A DNA stretch of 44,728 nt from Hyphococcus sp. (GCA_021776245.1 JAJFGF010000017.1:1-44728); one strand, 5' to 3'. Counted from the first letter of the stretch, positions 24,615 through 32,918 are shown. Notes: generated by a model from the letters alone, not told the origin. Translations and numbers: made by a program.

Positions 24615-26000
24615 ATGAGCACAGATAGTCCGAGCGAAACTCCTTTGCACGAAACCTGGTCCACCAACCGGGCATTTTTGTTTGCATCGATCGGATGCGC
24701 CGTCGGCCTCGGCAATGTCTGGCGCTTTCCTTATATCACCGGCATCAATGGCGGCGGCGCCTTCATCTTTATCTATTTGTTGTGCATCGTTCTGTTTGTC
24801 GCGCCGCTGTTAATGGCGGAACTGACGCTTGGCCGTCTGGGCCGCAAAAGCGCGGTCACAACCATGCGCGATTTAATCAAGGCCGGAAATTTATCGCGCG
24901 GCTGGATGAGCGTCGGCTGGCTTGCGCTCATCATCCCTGCGCTCGGCCTTTCCTATTACTCGATCGTCGCCGGCTGGAGTCTTGCCTATATGGTGATGGC
25001 GATCCGCGGCGTATTCGAGGGCATGACCGGCAGTCAATCGGCGGCGGCCTTTGAGGGCCTTTCCGGCGCGCCGGTTTCAACGCTTTTCTGGCACGCAGTT
25101 TTCATGATGTTGACGACCTTCATCGTCGCCAGAGGATTACATGGCGGCCTTGAAAAAGCGGTAAAACTTTTGATGCCCGCTTTATTCACGTCGCTCATCG
25201 CGCTCGTTCTTTATGCGGCGGCCACGGCGGATTTCGCCGGCGGTTTAAAGTTCATGTTCTCCGTCGATTTTACGAAAGTCACCGGCGAAACGGTGTTGAT
25301 GGCCGTGGGTCAGGCGTTCTTTTCCGTTGCGGTCGGCGTCGGCGCCATGATCACCTATGGCGCCTACCTGCCATCCTCGATTTCAATTCCCCGCGCCGGA
25401 ATCATCATCGCCGGCGCCGATACAATGGTTGCGATCCTTGCGGGATTAGCGATTTTCCCAATCCTCTTTGCCGCCGGTCTGGACGCCGGTCACGGACCAG
25501 GGCTTTTATTCGTAACCATGCCGATTGCTTTTGGATCGGTGCCGGGCGGCGTGATTTTTGGCGCGCTCTTTTTCTTTCTCATTGCAACAGCGGGCCTCAC
25601 ATCAACCATCGGCATGCTGGAGCCCATCGTCTCGTGGCTCGAAGAAAAACCCGGCTTTACCCGTCCTGTGGTCACCGTGATTTGCGGCCTTGTCATATGG
25701 GCGGCGGGCATCGGCGCTGCGCTTTCCTACAGCCTTCTTTCCGGTTATTATCCGCTCGATTTTATCGACCTGTTCGATAAAAAAACCATCTTTGATGTGA
25801 CCGATTATATCGTCGCCAATGTGCTGATCCCGCTCAGCGGCCTGTTGATCGCCCTCTTCGTTGGCTGGCGCATCGCCGCGCCTCTCGTCGCCAAAGAACT
25901 ATCGCTTGACGGCAAGCGTTTTAAGGTCTGGCAGTTTCTCATTCGCTTCGTCGCGCCGATTGCGTTGATCGCGATTTTTATTGCGAATGCGTTGGGGTGA
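24615..26000 (+). CDS. Sodium-dependent NSS-family amino acid symporter
   Basis: The 461-residue protein is a neurotransmitter:sodium symporter (SNF/LeuT family). The first helix carries the family signature around GCAVGLGNVWRFPY, the unwound region that binds sodium and substrate, followed by NGGGAFIFIYLL. About eleven to twelve hydrophobic segments follow. Bacterial members import amino acids such as tryptophan, tyrosine or leucine with sodium. Its position after the kynurenine formamidase-like gene makes tryptophan or kynurenine a reasonable substrate, but that is context only. I chose ATG 24615, which lies just before the conserved start; upstream in-frame ATGs at 24576 and 24582 are possible. 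Confidence 0.88.
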   Translation: MSTDSPSETPLHETWSTNRAFLFASIGCAVGLGNVWRFPYITGINGGGAFIFIYLLCIVLFVAPLLMAELTLGRLGRKSAVTTMRDLIKAGNLSRGWMSVGWLALIIPALGLSYYSIVAGWSLAYMVMAIRGVFEGMTGSQSAAAFEGLSGAPVSTLFWHAVFMMLTTFIVARGLHGGLEKAVKLLMPALFTSLIALVLYAAATADFAGGLKFMFSVDFTKVTGETVLMAVGQAFFSVAVGVGAMITYGAYLPSSISIPRAGIIIAGADTMVAILAGLAIFPILFAAGLDAGHGPGLLFVTMPIAFGSVPGGVIFGALFFFLIATAGLTSTIGMLEPIVSWLEEKPGFTRPVVTVICGLVIWAAGIGAALSYSLLSGYYPLDFIDLFDKKTIFDVTDYIVANVLIPLSGLLIALFVGWRIAAPLVAKELSLDGKRFKVWQFLIRFVAPIALIAIFIANALG

Positions 26001-26045
26001 GGTGAGCGAATTGCGATCCGCCGCCCCAAAAATAAACGCCGCCTC

Positions 26046-26066
26046 TATCCTGAAGGGCGCAGGATA
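26046..26066. terminator. Hairpin after the NSS symporter gene
   Basis: TATCCTG, a seven-base loop and CAGGATA form a 7-bp stem, framed by CGCCG and CGGCG further out. It stands between convergent genes. The T-run is missing, so termination strength is uncertain. Confidence 0.5.
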
Positions 26067-26078
26067 AAGACGGCGCTC

Positions 26079-26124
26079 CCGCGCGCGAAGGCGCGGTTAC
26101 TCAACGCTTGACCGCGAAGGCGGT
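26079..26124 (-). repeat. Single full copy of the 46-bp dispersed element
   Basis: Read on the minus strand, the segment aligns without gaps to the 46-bp unit at 44624-44669, with about 35 of 46 bases equal. Both small palindromes and the GCGGTCAAG core are kept. The changed bases in the first palindrome's loop leave its stem intact. Confidence 0.65.
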
Positions 26125-26156
26125 TGGGGGACGATGGAGAGATGTATCTATCAGGA

Positions 26157-26840
26157 CTACCTTTCATTGATGGGCCGGAAACTCGGCGTCACATAGATGA
26201 GCACGTCACCTCTTTGGATGCCGCTTTTTTCCGCCGGCCGGCCGAGACGGCCGTTGAGGTTTGGGATCTGGCTCAAACGGTTAGGCACATAGCCATTCAC
26301 ATTGACGCGCGCGACCTGATTTGACGTATTGAGGTTGGGCTGAATATTATTGAGGCCCTGGCCCCATTGCAGGTTTTGATTGCTGCTTGCGCCGCTAATC
26401 CGCACACCGCCGAATCGATTGACGTATCCTTGTGGTTGCGCTGGCGCGTTGATGTTTGGGCGCCGGCGAAATTCCTCGGCGGTGGGAGCGATATTCCCGT
26501 GGCGATTTGTTCCCGCAAATGTATCCCGGGATTTGTTTCGCCCATATTGCAGTTGCATTTTGATGCCGCTTTCAGCATCGATTCTCGGCGTCCAGCGCAA
26601 TTGTGTCCCAAGGGAAGCGCGCCTGATTGAGAAGCCGCTATTCTGGTTCGGCGTCGCTTGAGTCTGCGGCGGCGACTGTTGATAGGTATACTGCGGATTA
26701 TATTGCAAATTGCCATAGGAAAGGCAGCCGGCGCTGGCGGGCGCCAGTGAAGCGATCAAAAGAGATGAAACAACTGCGCCGCCCATCAGCGTGCGTCGCA
26801 TTGTGTTTTTTGATCCGGTGGATGCTTTGTGATGTGTCAT
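26157..26840 (-). CDS. Exported Asn/Gln-rich protein with a PDZ-like end
   Basis: The 227-residue product has a twin-basic N-region followed by a hydrophobic signal core ending in APASA (about residue 37). The mature protein is rich in Asn, Gln, Pro and Arg. It contains Tyr/Gln repeats near the N-terminus (YNPQYTYQQ) and no enzyme motif. The last 25 residues, with EKSGIQRGDVLIYV, match the carboxylate-binding end of a PDZ domain, where the pattern sGIQrGDvI is typical. GAGGACAAGGAC lies directly before ATG 26840. Its promoter carries the same CRP-like box as the giant kinase-like and coiled-coil genes, so it probably belongs to the same regulon. The function is unknown. Confidence 0.65.
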   Translation of the reverse strand: MTHHKASTGSKNTMRRTLMGGAVVSSLLIASLAPASAGCLSYGNLQYNPQYTYQQSPPQTQATPNQNSGFSIRRASLGTQLRWTPRIDAESGIKMQLQYGRNKSRDTFAGTNRHGNIAPTAEEFRRRPNINAPAQPQGYVNRFGGVRISGASSNQNLQWGQGLNNIQPNLNTSNQVARVNVNGYVPNRLSQIPNLNGRLGRPAEKSGIQRGDVLIYVTPSFRPINER

Positions 26841-26887
26841 GTCCTTGTCCTCGGTTGGTTTGGTTCGTGTTGAATCTCGGTAAACGC

Positions 26888-26930
26888 AAATTAACCAGGG
26901 CCACCGGCCGGACCTGTGATCCCGCGCACA
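26888..26930 (-). promoter_or_regulatory. CRP-like operator plus -10 of the Asn/Gln-rich protein gene
   Basis: On the minus strand TGTGCGCGGGATCACA (26930-26915) differs from the 12857 box at two bases. It is followed after 21 bp by TAATTT at 26893-26888. That hexamer and its flank (GGTTAATTTG) are the same as in the promoter at 8745-8788. Confidence 0.6.
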
Positions 26931-27025
26931 CCCAAGGACGGATTGGCGCTAAGCGCCTGTTTTTAAGCGTATATTTAAGGCTATTGAGCCTGGGACATGG
27001 CGCCGCCCCGCATATGCAAACGCAC

Positions 27026-27589
27026 TCAAGATTTACGCCGGTATATGCCCATGACGACGCCGTTCGATGTGCTGTCGGTTTTCACAAGCTCGAAATTTGC
27101 AGGCGTTGCGCCGCTTCCGAACAAGCGTTTGCCGGCGCCAAGCACCACAGGAAACGTCCAAAGACGCAGTTCATCCACAAGGTCGTGCGATAAAAGCGTC
27201 TGAACGAGTTGGCAGCTGCCGTGCACTTGCAAAAGCAGCCCGTCCTGTTGTTTCAGTTGGGCGACTTCCGCGGCAATATCGCCGGTAATCGCCGTAGAAT
27301 TATTCCAGCTGAGGGTCTCCGGTTCGGACGTCGCGACGATCTTGTTGAAATTATGCATGGGATGATCGCCTGCCGCATGGGCGGCGAAAACATCATAGGT
27401 GCGGCGCCCGAACAAAACATCGTAGGGAACAGCCATTGCCTCTTTACCGACCATTTCCATCACGTCGTCCCAGTAAGGATCAGCCCAACCGCCGCCGTCA
27501 AACTCGCCGGATGTGTCTTCCTCGGGCATTTTCGGGGCCTGCATCACCCCGTCCAATGTGACGAAGGTTAAAACAGCAAGTTCTCTCAT
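27026..27589 (-). CDS. Dihydrofolate reductase / RibD C-terminal family protein
   Basis: The 187-residue product has the fold signature of the RibD-C family. It starts MRELAVLTFVTLDGVMQAP, then shows LFGRRTYDVFA near residue 60, a central VHGSCQLVQTLL and a DELRLWTFPVVLGAGKRLF segment. Such proteins bind NADPH; members are related to the reductase of riboflavin synthesis, and most stand-alone forms have no assigned substrate. GGAG lies ten bases before ATG 27589. A longer frame to 27655 would add 22 unrelated residues. It is a single-gene unit, divergent from the M24 gene. Confidence 0.85.
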   Translation of the reverse strand: MRELAVLTFVTLDGVMQAPKMPEEDTSGEFDGGGWADPYWDDVMEMVGKEAMAVPYDVLFGRRTYDVFAAHAAGDHPMHNFNKIVATSEPETLSWNNSTAITGDIAAEVAQLKQQDGLLLQVHGSCQLVQTLLSHDLVDELRLWTFPVVLGAGKRLFGSGATPANFELVKTDSTSNGVVMGIYRRKS

Positions 27590-27837
27590 GGGAAAATTAC
27601 TCCGGTGATTAACGGCGCCATACAGATTTCGACCTGAAAGATACCCCGCTGGCAAGCAGAAAATCAGCAGTTTTCATTAATCGGCGCTCCCGTTTTCCTG
27701 CGCAACATGAGCCGACGGCAAATCTTTAAGCCTATCGCCGGGCTTTTTTCTGCCGGACAGGAACCTTGCTGACTGGCTATGCGGCGCAGCTTTCACTAAG
27801 TTGCATCGGCATCAATCATCGAACAAGAGGCGCAATT

Positions 27838-28698
27838 TTGCTGGTAAAGACCAAAGGTTTCACCGACGCGATGCTGACGCGCTTTAGGGACTTGCAGCGT
27901 CTTTCATTTTCGATTCTCGAAACAACAGCCGCCGAATTAGAGGAAGGTCAAACTGAAAAAGAGATCGCCCGCAAACTTGTCCTGCGCTATCGAGCGGCAG
28001 GCTTTACCTCCTTCTTTCACTTGCCGGTGGTTTTGTTTGGCGAGCGATGCGCCCTCCCCGGCGACTGGAAAATTGGAAATTTCTTTCCAAAAAAGAAAAT
28101 GCTTGGCTTTGGCGACAGCGTGATCATGGATGCATCGCCAATCTGCGACGGTTATCTGGTCGATACGTCCTATTCATTTTGTTATGGCGAAAATGCAACC
28201 CATCGTGAGATGATGGCGAACCTTGCGGAATTTCGCACCTCTATCTGCGACGCTGTGAATGAAGGGCGGACGTTCAAGGCGATCGCCGATGACGTGCTCA
28301 AAAAATTTCAATCGCTCGACTATGAGCCCGCCCATGGAAAACATCCCGGCGAAGTGCTCGGCCACCGCGCTGTGAAAATACCCAATCTTCCGTTTGCCTG
28401 GCGCATCAAAGGGTTCGACGCCGTCGCGCTTGGCTGGTTTGGCTTGAATGAAAATCTTGCGAAAAGCCCGCTTGGCGCAAAATCGCCCCTGTGGAATCAG
28501 TCCAATACTTCAGATCATCCGGCCCATGACGGCTTGTGGCTGGTTGAACCCCATGCGGGTAAAGGCGCCGTCGGCGCCAAATGGGAAGAGATCCTCGTCA
28601 TCGATCATGGCAAGGCGAGATGGCTCGACGATGAACCGCCCCATGTCCGGCAATGGGCGCAGATTGCCGGCGGCGGCGACTACGGCCCACAAGCATAA
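27838..28698 (+). CDS. M24-family peptidase-like protein (Xaa-Pro aminopeptidase fold)
   Basis: The 286-residue product has the pita-bread fold metal ligands in order: Asp in MDASP, Asp in VDTSYSF, His in GHRAV, Glu in LVEPH and Glu in KWEEILVID. These are the two-metal site residues of methionine and Xaa-Pro aminopeptidases. The N-terminal creatinase-like domain of long Xaa-Pro peptidases is absent. The substrate is unknown. The frame begins with TTG at 27766, but TTG 27838 has AAGAGG seven bases upstream and lies close to the conserved region, so I prefer it. No in-frame ATG is near either start. Confidence 0.8.
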   Translation: MLVKTKGFTDAMLTRFRDLQRLSFSILETTAAELEEGQTEKEIARKLVLRYRAAGFTSFFHLPVVLFGERCALPGDWKIGNFFPKKKMLGFGDSVIMDASPICDGYLVDTSYSFCYGENATHREMMANLAEFRTSICDAVNEGRTFKAIADDVLKKFQSLDYEPAHGKHPGEVLGHRAVKIPNLPFAWRIKGFDAVALGWFGLNENLAKSPLGAKSPLWNQSNTSDHPAHDGLWLVEPHAGKGAVGAKWEEILVIDHGKARWLDDEPPHVRQWAQIAGGGDYGPQA

Positions 28699-28783
28699 CG
28701 AGCGAAATGTACATAAAGCGCATTGAATGACCTTATATATCTTCCATGCGCCTCGACCTACGCGCCCCAGCCTTGCTCATTCG

Positions 28784-28812
28784 TTGCGCATATTCACCAC
28801 CGCGACTAGACT
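28784..28812 (+). promoter_or_regulatory. Promoter of the hydrolase lipoprotein gene, twin 1
   Basis: CATTCGTTGCGC leads into TTGCGC at 28784-28789, a 17-bp spacer and TAGACT at 28807-28812, then a CGCCCTA element. The same layout recurs at 30533-30561. Confidence 0.55.
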
Positions 28813-28838
28813 GACGCCCTAAAGCCGGGGACAAAACA

Positions 28839-30368
28839 ATGCGCCATTCTGCCCGAACAATCTGCGTGCTCATCGCATCATCCTGTCTTGCATCCTGCGC
28901 AACTGGCCCTTCGCCGGATTACGATGCGCCGCCAAGCGTTCAATACAAGGATTGCTGGGATGGAGGCAGCGTTCCGATAACATCACAGTGCCCGCCGGCA
29001 ATGGTGGAAGATGTAAGTGTTGATGACGACCCTATCACACAATGCAAAGACGAGAGCGCAATTAGCGGATCTGAATTTGCTTGCGTGCCTGTGTTATTCG
29101 GCACCAATCGGGAACTTTTGATAAGCGAAGAGGAATTAAACACAGCCGCCGCCGGCGAGACCTATGGACATATATTTGGCGTGCGTCCCGATCCTGCTTG
29201 CGAACCTTCGCAAATGCTTTCCGATAGCGGGCCGACCATATCGGAACTCAAAGACCGCGAAACAGTTTGCCATACAGGGCTGGCGGTTATCACCATTCCC
29301 GACGCTAAAAAGCGGCTTGAAGATAATATCCTGGAATTGAATCCCTACACGACGGCCGGCAAAAGACCGCAACCAAGGCATAGACAAAAACAATTCACCA
29401 TATGGGACATCGGCAAACTCAATGAGCAAGAATTCAGGGACGCAACGCAAGAGATGTTGGATGCGTTTGATCCCGGTAAAAATCACGCAATTGTCTATGT
29501 CCACGGCTTTAACGTCCCTTTCGAAGGCGCGTTATATCGCACCGCCCAGATTAAATATGATATGGAGTTTCAAGGTCCGGTATTTTCTTATTCCTGGCCG
29601 TCAAATGCAAAAGGCCAGCATTATCTATTGGATCAGGACGATGCGGATCTCAGCATCGACTCTCTTGTCAGGTTTTTACATCTCGTACAAAAATCGGTAA
29701 ACGAAGATACGCAGGTGCATCTGATTGTGCATTCTCTTGGCACACGGATAACCACGCAAGCGCTGGCGATTATGGCGGCTGACAATGCCGGCGAGAAAAC
29801 AAGACCATTTACAAATGTAGTCTTTGCCGGCGCCGATTTGGATCGCAGCCTGTTTTCAGAATGGCTGGAACAAACCGGATCGCTAACGCCGCGGGTCACG
29901 ATTTATGCAAACAGCGACGACAAGGCCTTAAAGTGTTCGAGTTTCATTCGGAAATTCTTTTCGAAAAACAGCATCGACCCAAAAGCACGCGTTGGGCTGA
30001 ACCACAAAACCCTGGGCCGAGCGATTTTCAATGACAGCAAAATCCGCGACCACACCACAATAGACATGTCGGCGCTGGCTTCCAAATCCCTGTTCTCATT
30101 CATTTGCACCAACAGAAATCACGCGACATACGTTCAGGAGCCGGAGGCGTTTCATGATTTATCATGCGTTCTGAACGGATACAGCCCTGAGTCAAAAGAA
30201 AGACGGCGATTTTTGAGCGGTCCGCATGAAGATGAGTTTTCCGGACGCAAATATTGGCGATTGATCAAAGGCGACGGCTCCAGTGCGTCCGGCGCCGATC
30301 TCGATCTCAGGGATGCGATTAGAAGAGGGCTGGGCGACGGCGCCAATAATCTTTGCAAACCTTGGTAG
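28839..30368 (+). CDS. DUF900-type alpha/beta hydrolase lipoprotein
   Basis: The 509-residue product is a lipoprotein, with acylated Cys20 in the CLASC lipobox. The first 120 residues are rich in cysteine pairs. The hydrolase domain starts near residue 210 with AIVYVHGFNVPFEGAL, the hallmark of the DUF900 (COG4782) family. Ser299 in VHSLGT is the nucleophile and His428 in NHATYV the likely triad histidine. An acid lies between them, probably in ANSDDKAL. It should act as an esterase or lipase at the envelope, and the substrate is unknown. A CTAAAG-led leader gives a start at ATG 28839 under the twin promoter. The gene resembles no neighbour. Confidence 0.82.
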   Translation: MRHSARTICVLIASSCLASCATGPSPDYDAPPSVQYKDCWDGGSVPITSQCPPAMVEDVSVDDDPITQCKDESAISGSEFACVPVLFGTNRELLISEEELNTAAAGETYGHIFGVRPDPACEPSQMLSDSGPTISELKDRETVCHTGLAVITIPDAKKRLEDNILELNPYTTAGKRPQPRHRQKQFTIWDIGKLNEQEFRDATQEMLDAFDPGKNHAIVYVHGFNVPFEGALYRTAQIKYDMEFQGPVFSYSWPSNAKGQHYLLDQDDADLSIDSLVRFLHLVQKSVNEDTQVHLIVHSLGTRITTQALAIMAADNAGEKTRPFTNVVFAGADLDRSLFSEWLEQTGSLTPRVTIYANSDDKALKCSSFIRKFFSKNSIDPKARVGLNHKTLGRAIFNDSKIRDHTTIDMSALASKSLFSFICTNRNHATYVQEPEAFHDLSCVLNGYSPESKERRRFLSGPHEDEFSGRKYWRLIKGDGSSASGADLDLRDAIRRGLGDGANNLCKPW

Positions 30369-30532
30369 CCTCACAATCTGAATCGAGGGACGTAAAGACG
30401 GCTTGGGTGCGTTGGCTTCTCTTGGCGCAATACCATTCGTGTTCCACAGTTGGCTCGGAGCCAATGCGCAACGGGCGTTTGCGGCTCTGCGACGAGGGCC
30501 GGCGGCCATAAGGCATGCCGAGTGCGCATTCG

Positions 30533-30561
30533 TTGCGCGCGATCACGCCAGGGTCTAGACT
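30533..30561 (+). promoter_or_regulatory. Promoter of the small exported-protein gene, twin 2
   Basis: TTGCGC at 30533-30538 and TAGACT at 30556-30561 are again 17 bp apart, with the same CATTCGTTGCGC approach and CGCCCTA downstream. The ATG at 30586 follows after a GGAGG ribosome binding site. Confidence 0.6.
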
Positions 30562-30585
30562 GCCGCCCTACCCGGGAGGCGCAGC

Positions 30586-30969
30586 ATGACATATGTCAAC
30601 AACGCCGCATTGTTGCTTATCGCGGCTGCATCCACTGCACTTAGCGTATCATCTGTATCTGCAAGACAAGACAGCGTCGTCGGCGTTGGCGACTTTCCCT
30701 GCGCGACGTACATCCGGTTATATGACGACCGCGATAATAATGGACGCAAGCTGCTTTTGCAGCGCGTCGAAGAATGGGCGCTCGGTTACATGTCCGGATT
30801 AAATAAACGCGCCGGCGACGGCGCCGCGCGCGATCTCAGTTTCTACGAAAATGCCGATCTGGGTTTTAGCATTTTGTCTCAATGCCGAAACCGCACTGGC
30901 GTCAACATATCGGCAATCGTCAGAGACATTTACGCCAACGCGCCGCCCGCGCTTCCCGGCTCGGCATAG
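30586..30969 (+). CDS. Small exported protein of the HdeA / Rap1a-like type
   Basis: The 127-residue product starts with a signal peptide (about residues 1-26, ending VSA). The mature part has two cysteines about 60 residues apart, the first in DFPCATYI and the second in SQCRNRTG, likely joined by a disulfide, and a central EEWALGYMSGLN motif. This pattern of WALGY with a conserved cysteine pair occurs in small periplasmic alpha-helical proteins related to HdeA or to Rap1a-type immunity proteins. No toxin gene adjoins it, so an immunity role is unproven. GGAGG six bases before the ATG supports the start. Its promoter is a twin of that of the upstream hydrolase gene. Confidence 0.65.
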   Translation: MTYVNNAALLLIAAASTALSVSSVSARQDSVVGVGDFPCATYIRLYDDRDNNGRKLLLQRVEEWALGYMSGLNKRAGDGAARDLSFYENADLGFSILSQCRNRTGVNISAIVRDIYANAPPALPGSA

Positions 30970-31086
30970 CCATAGGAACTGCAAAAGCCCGCCGCGACCC
31001 CAAGAAGCCGACCTGCAATTTGGCGCCGAAGGACTGGAGCCGGGCGCATTTTTGCCCCGGGCGCAATTTTACCAAAGTGAAAAAGC

Positions 31087-31105
31087 AGCGGGCTGACTCC
31101 CGCCC
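31087..31105. repeat. REP-like palindrome, copy 3 (inverted)
   Basis: AGCGGGCTGACTCCCGCCC reads on the minus strand as GGGCGGGAGTCAGCCCGCT, matching the copies at 467 and 2459. It lies between convergent genes and may end their transcripts. Confidence 0.5.
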
Positions 31106-31116
31106 TCATTTGATAT

Positions 31117-31602
31117 TCAAACGCCCTTGCCCTTCAACCGTTTTTCCATTTCAAATCGGTCAAACCAATGCCCGGAGATTTCAACGCGTTCATTTTTGAC
31201 AATCGCAAACCCCATGGCGGAAAAACCCGGTTGCGCCATAAGACTTGCATACGTCCAGAGCCGCTCTGCATTGTCGTTAATCGCCTTGCGCTCAATCTCG
31301 TGGTAAAGCGTTCTGAATAATCCCGATTTTTGCGCAGCAGGCCGGATAAACGCCAAATCAATATAGCCGTCCGGCGCCAAACTCATGAAACCAATGATTT
31401 GCGGCCCCACCGCCTGAAGAACAATCGAATGCCCACAAAGACGTTCCGCCCACTCGTCTCCGTGCCTCGGTTCCGGCGCCCAGGCGGCGCGTTGCGCTTC
31501 GCTATAGGCGCTGCGTCCATTTCGCACCGCATCAAACATCACCTCACCGAGCTGATCAAAGTCCGCTTCGGTGGCCCATCGAATTTTTCCGGCGCTTGTC
31601 AT
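31117..31602 (-). CDS. GNAT-family N-acetyltransferase
   Basis: The product of about 161 residues has the GNAT order: an N-terminal IRWATEADFDQL strand and helix, the SIVLQAVGPQIIGFMSL strands, DLAFIRPAAQKSGLF as the acetyl-CoA pyrophosphate-binding loop, and a YASLMAQPGFSAMGF motif near the end. It moves an acetyl group from acetyl-CoA to an unknown amine. The start is uncertain: ATG 31602 has GAGG eight bases upstream, while ATG 31620 (with AGGTG) and GTG 31632 would add a few residues. It is a single gene, convergent with the small exported-protein gene. Confidence 0.8.
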   Translation of the reverse strand: MTSAGKIRWATEADFDQLGEVMFDAVRNGRSAYSEAQRAAWAPEPRHGDEWAERLCGHSIVLQAVGPQIIGFMSLAPDGYIDLAFIRPAAQKSGLFRTLYHEIERKAINDNAERLWTYASLMAQPGFSAMGFAIVKNERVEISGHWFDRFEMEKRLKGKGV

Positions 31603-31811
31603 TTTAATGTCCTCGCCCATGACCGTGCTCACCTGTTATTACACAACCAACGCGACATTATTGAACAACAGTTTTTCCATACTATATTAAATAAGGGATT
31701 TGTAATTCCCAATTAAGCCGAACGCGGCGCTCGTCGCGGCGCATAGACTACAAGACGGGCTTGCCCTGGACAACATTACCCAAGAACGGGCTGCCCGGAA
31801 TGGGGCTCGCT

Positions 31812-32210
31812 ATGTCTATCAAAGAACGGCCGCTGATCAACGCTGTTTCAAAGCTCGGCCCGCTGCCCTCTTTCCTCTTTTCGAACATGGTTTTTGCCGG
31901 CTTTTTCGCGATGATCATGTGCGCTGTATTTTTCGCTGTCTTTATCTGGTTTCAGGCCGCCGGTCGCGGCGCCGTCGATTCGCAGGAACTGTTTGAACTG
32001 GCGCGCTGGGGCGCGATCGGCGGGCTGGCCTTTGGCGCACTCATTTATATGGGCATCGCAATCAGCGCTTTTAAAACACCGGAAGAAAAAGAAGTGCGCC
32101 TGCGTTTTGTATTGGGCGGCTTCTTCGCCATTGTCTTTCTCGCCGTGATTGATTTTTTCGCGCTGGAATCCTTGCGCGCCTGGTTCGGAAATGCCGGGTC
32201 AATTGTTTGA
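31812..32210 (+). CDS. Small three-helix membrane protein
   Basis: The product of about 132 residues has three hydrophobic segments: FSNMVFAGFFAMIMCAVFF and its extension, WGAIGGLAFGALIYMGIAI, and FVLGGFFAIVFLAVIDF. The last two are joined by a charged loop (KTPEEKEVRLR). I do not recognise the family. The frame is open from TTG 31761. ATG 31812 and ATG 31800 are both possible starts; a GGGG run precedes 31812. Another small membrane protein gene follows 72 bp downstream. Confidence 0.6.
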   Translation: MSIKERPLINAVSKLGPLPSFLFSNMVFAGFFAMIMCAVFFAVFIWFQAAGRGAVDSQELFELARWGAIGGLAFGALIYMGIAISAFKTPEEKEVRLRFVLGGFFAIVFLAVIDFFALESLRAWFGNAGSIV

Positions 32211-32282
32211 CGGTGATTAATTTTACCAATCATCCACCATCTTAACGCACTCTGCGGGCCCTATCCATCTGCCGGGGCATTG

Positions 32283-32918
32283 ATGCAAACCAACATTCCA
32301 GCGCCCGCCGAAAGTTTGAACGATGCGTCCCTGTGGGGGATCGTTGCGGGCAATATGCTGACCATGGCCTTTGCGATTGTGCAGCAATGGCCGGTCAGCG
32401 AAATCATGTGGATCTATTGGTGGCAGAGCGTTTTCATCGGCGTCGCCAATTTCTGGCGCATATGGAATCTGACGGAATTTTCAACCGAAGGCATGACGAT
32501 GAACGACCGGCCCGTTCCCGAAACGCCCGCGGGGGCGCAATCAACGGCAATCTTCTTTGCGATTCACTATGGCTTTTTTCATCTGGTCTATATGGGCTTT
32601 TTGTTTTCGATGTCGAAAATGATCGACATGCCGCCGCCGACGCTGATTGATAATATTCTCACAGCGTTCGCGGTCGCCGGGTTTGTCGCCTCACATCTTT
32701 TTTCGCTGCGATATAATGCGGCGCGCGATTTCAAATCGAAAAAGCCCAATCTCGGATCATTGATGTTTTATCCCTATCTCAGGATCGTTCCGATGCATCT
32801 GACGATTATCTTTGGCGGCGCGCCTGGCGCGCTGAACCTGATTATGTTTATTGGATTAAAGACGCTCGCCGACGCCGGCATGCATGTGATCGAACATCAC
32901 ATCTTTCGCGCAAGATAG
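32283..32918 (+). CDS. Integral membrane protein (DUF6498-like)
   Basis: The product of 211 residues has about five hydrophobic segments: near residues 15-35, 45-55, 85-110, 120-140 and 170-195. The pattern EIMWIYWWQSVFIGVANFWRI early in the chain and an AGMHVIEHH end resemble the DUF6498 family of bacterial membrane proteins, which has no known function. The conserved histidines near the end are of unknown role. A TTG directly before ATG 32283 could also be read as start. The 32919-33089 gap downstream holds a small ATTGCG...CGCAAT hairpin at 32927-32947 and no gene. Confidence 0.65.
   Translation: MQTNIPAPAESLNDASLWGIVAGNMLTMAFAIVQQWPVSEIMWIYWWQSVFIGVANFWRIWNLTEFSTEGMTMNDRPVPETPAGAQSTAIFFAIHYGFFHLVYMGFLFSMSKMIDMPPPTLIDNILTAFAVAGFVASHLFSLRYNAARDFKSKKPNLGSLMFYPYLRIVPMHLTIIFGGAPGALNLIMFIGLKTLADAGMHVIEHHIFRAR

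Noticed and set aside
26627-27193. Plus-strand ORF of 188 codons
   Set aside because: It covers the start and promoter of the Asn/Gln-rich exported-protein gene and the DHFR-like gene on the other strand; no motif is seen.
31020-31080. Doubled GGGCGCA-T-rich motif downstream of the small exported-protein gene
   Set aside because: Two short copies in a GC-rich spacer are not enough to call an element.
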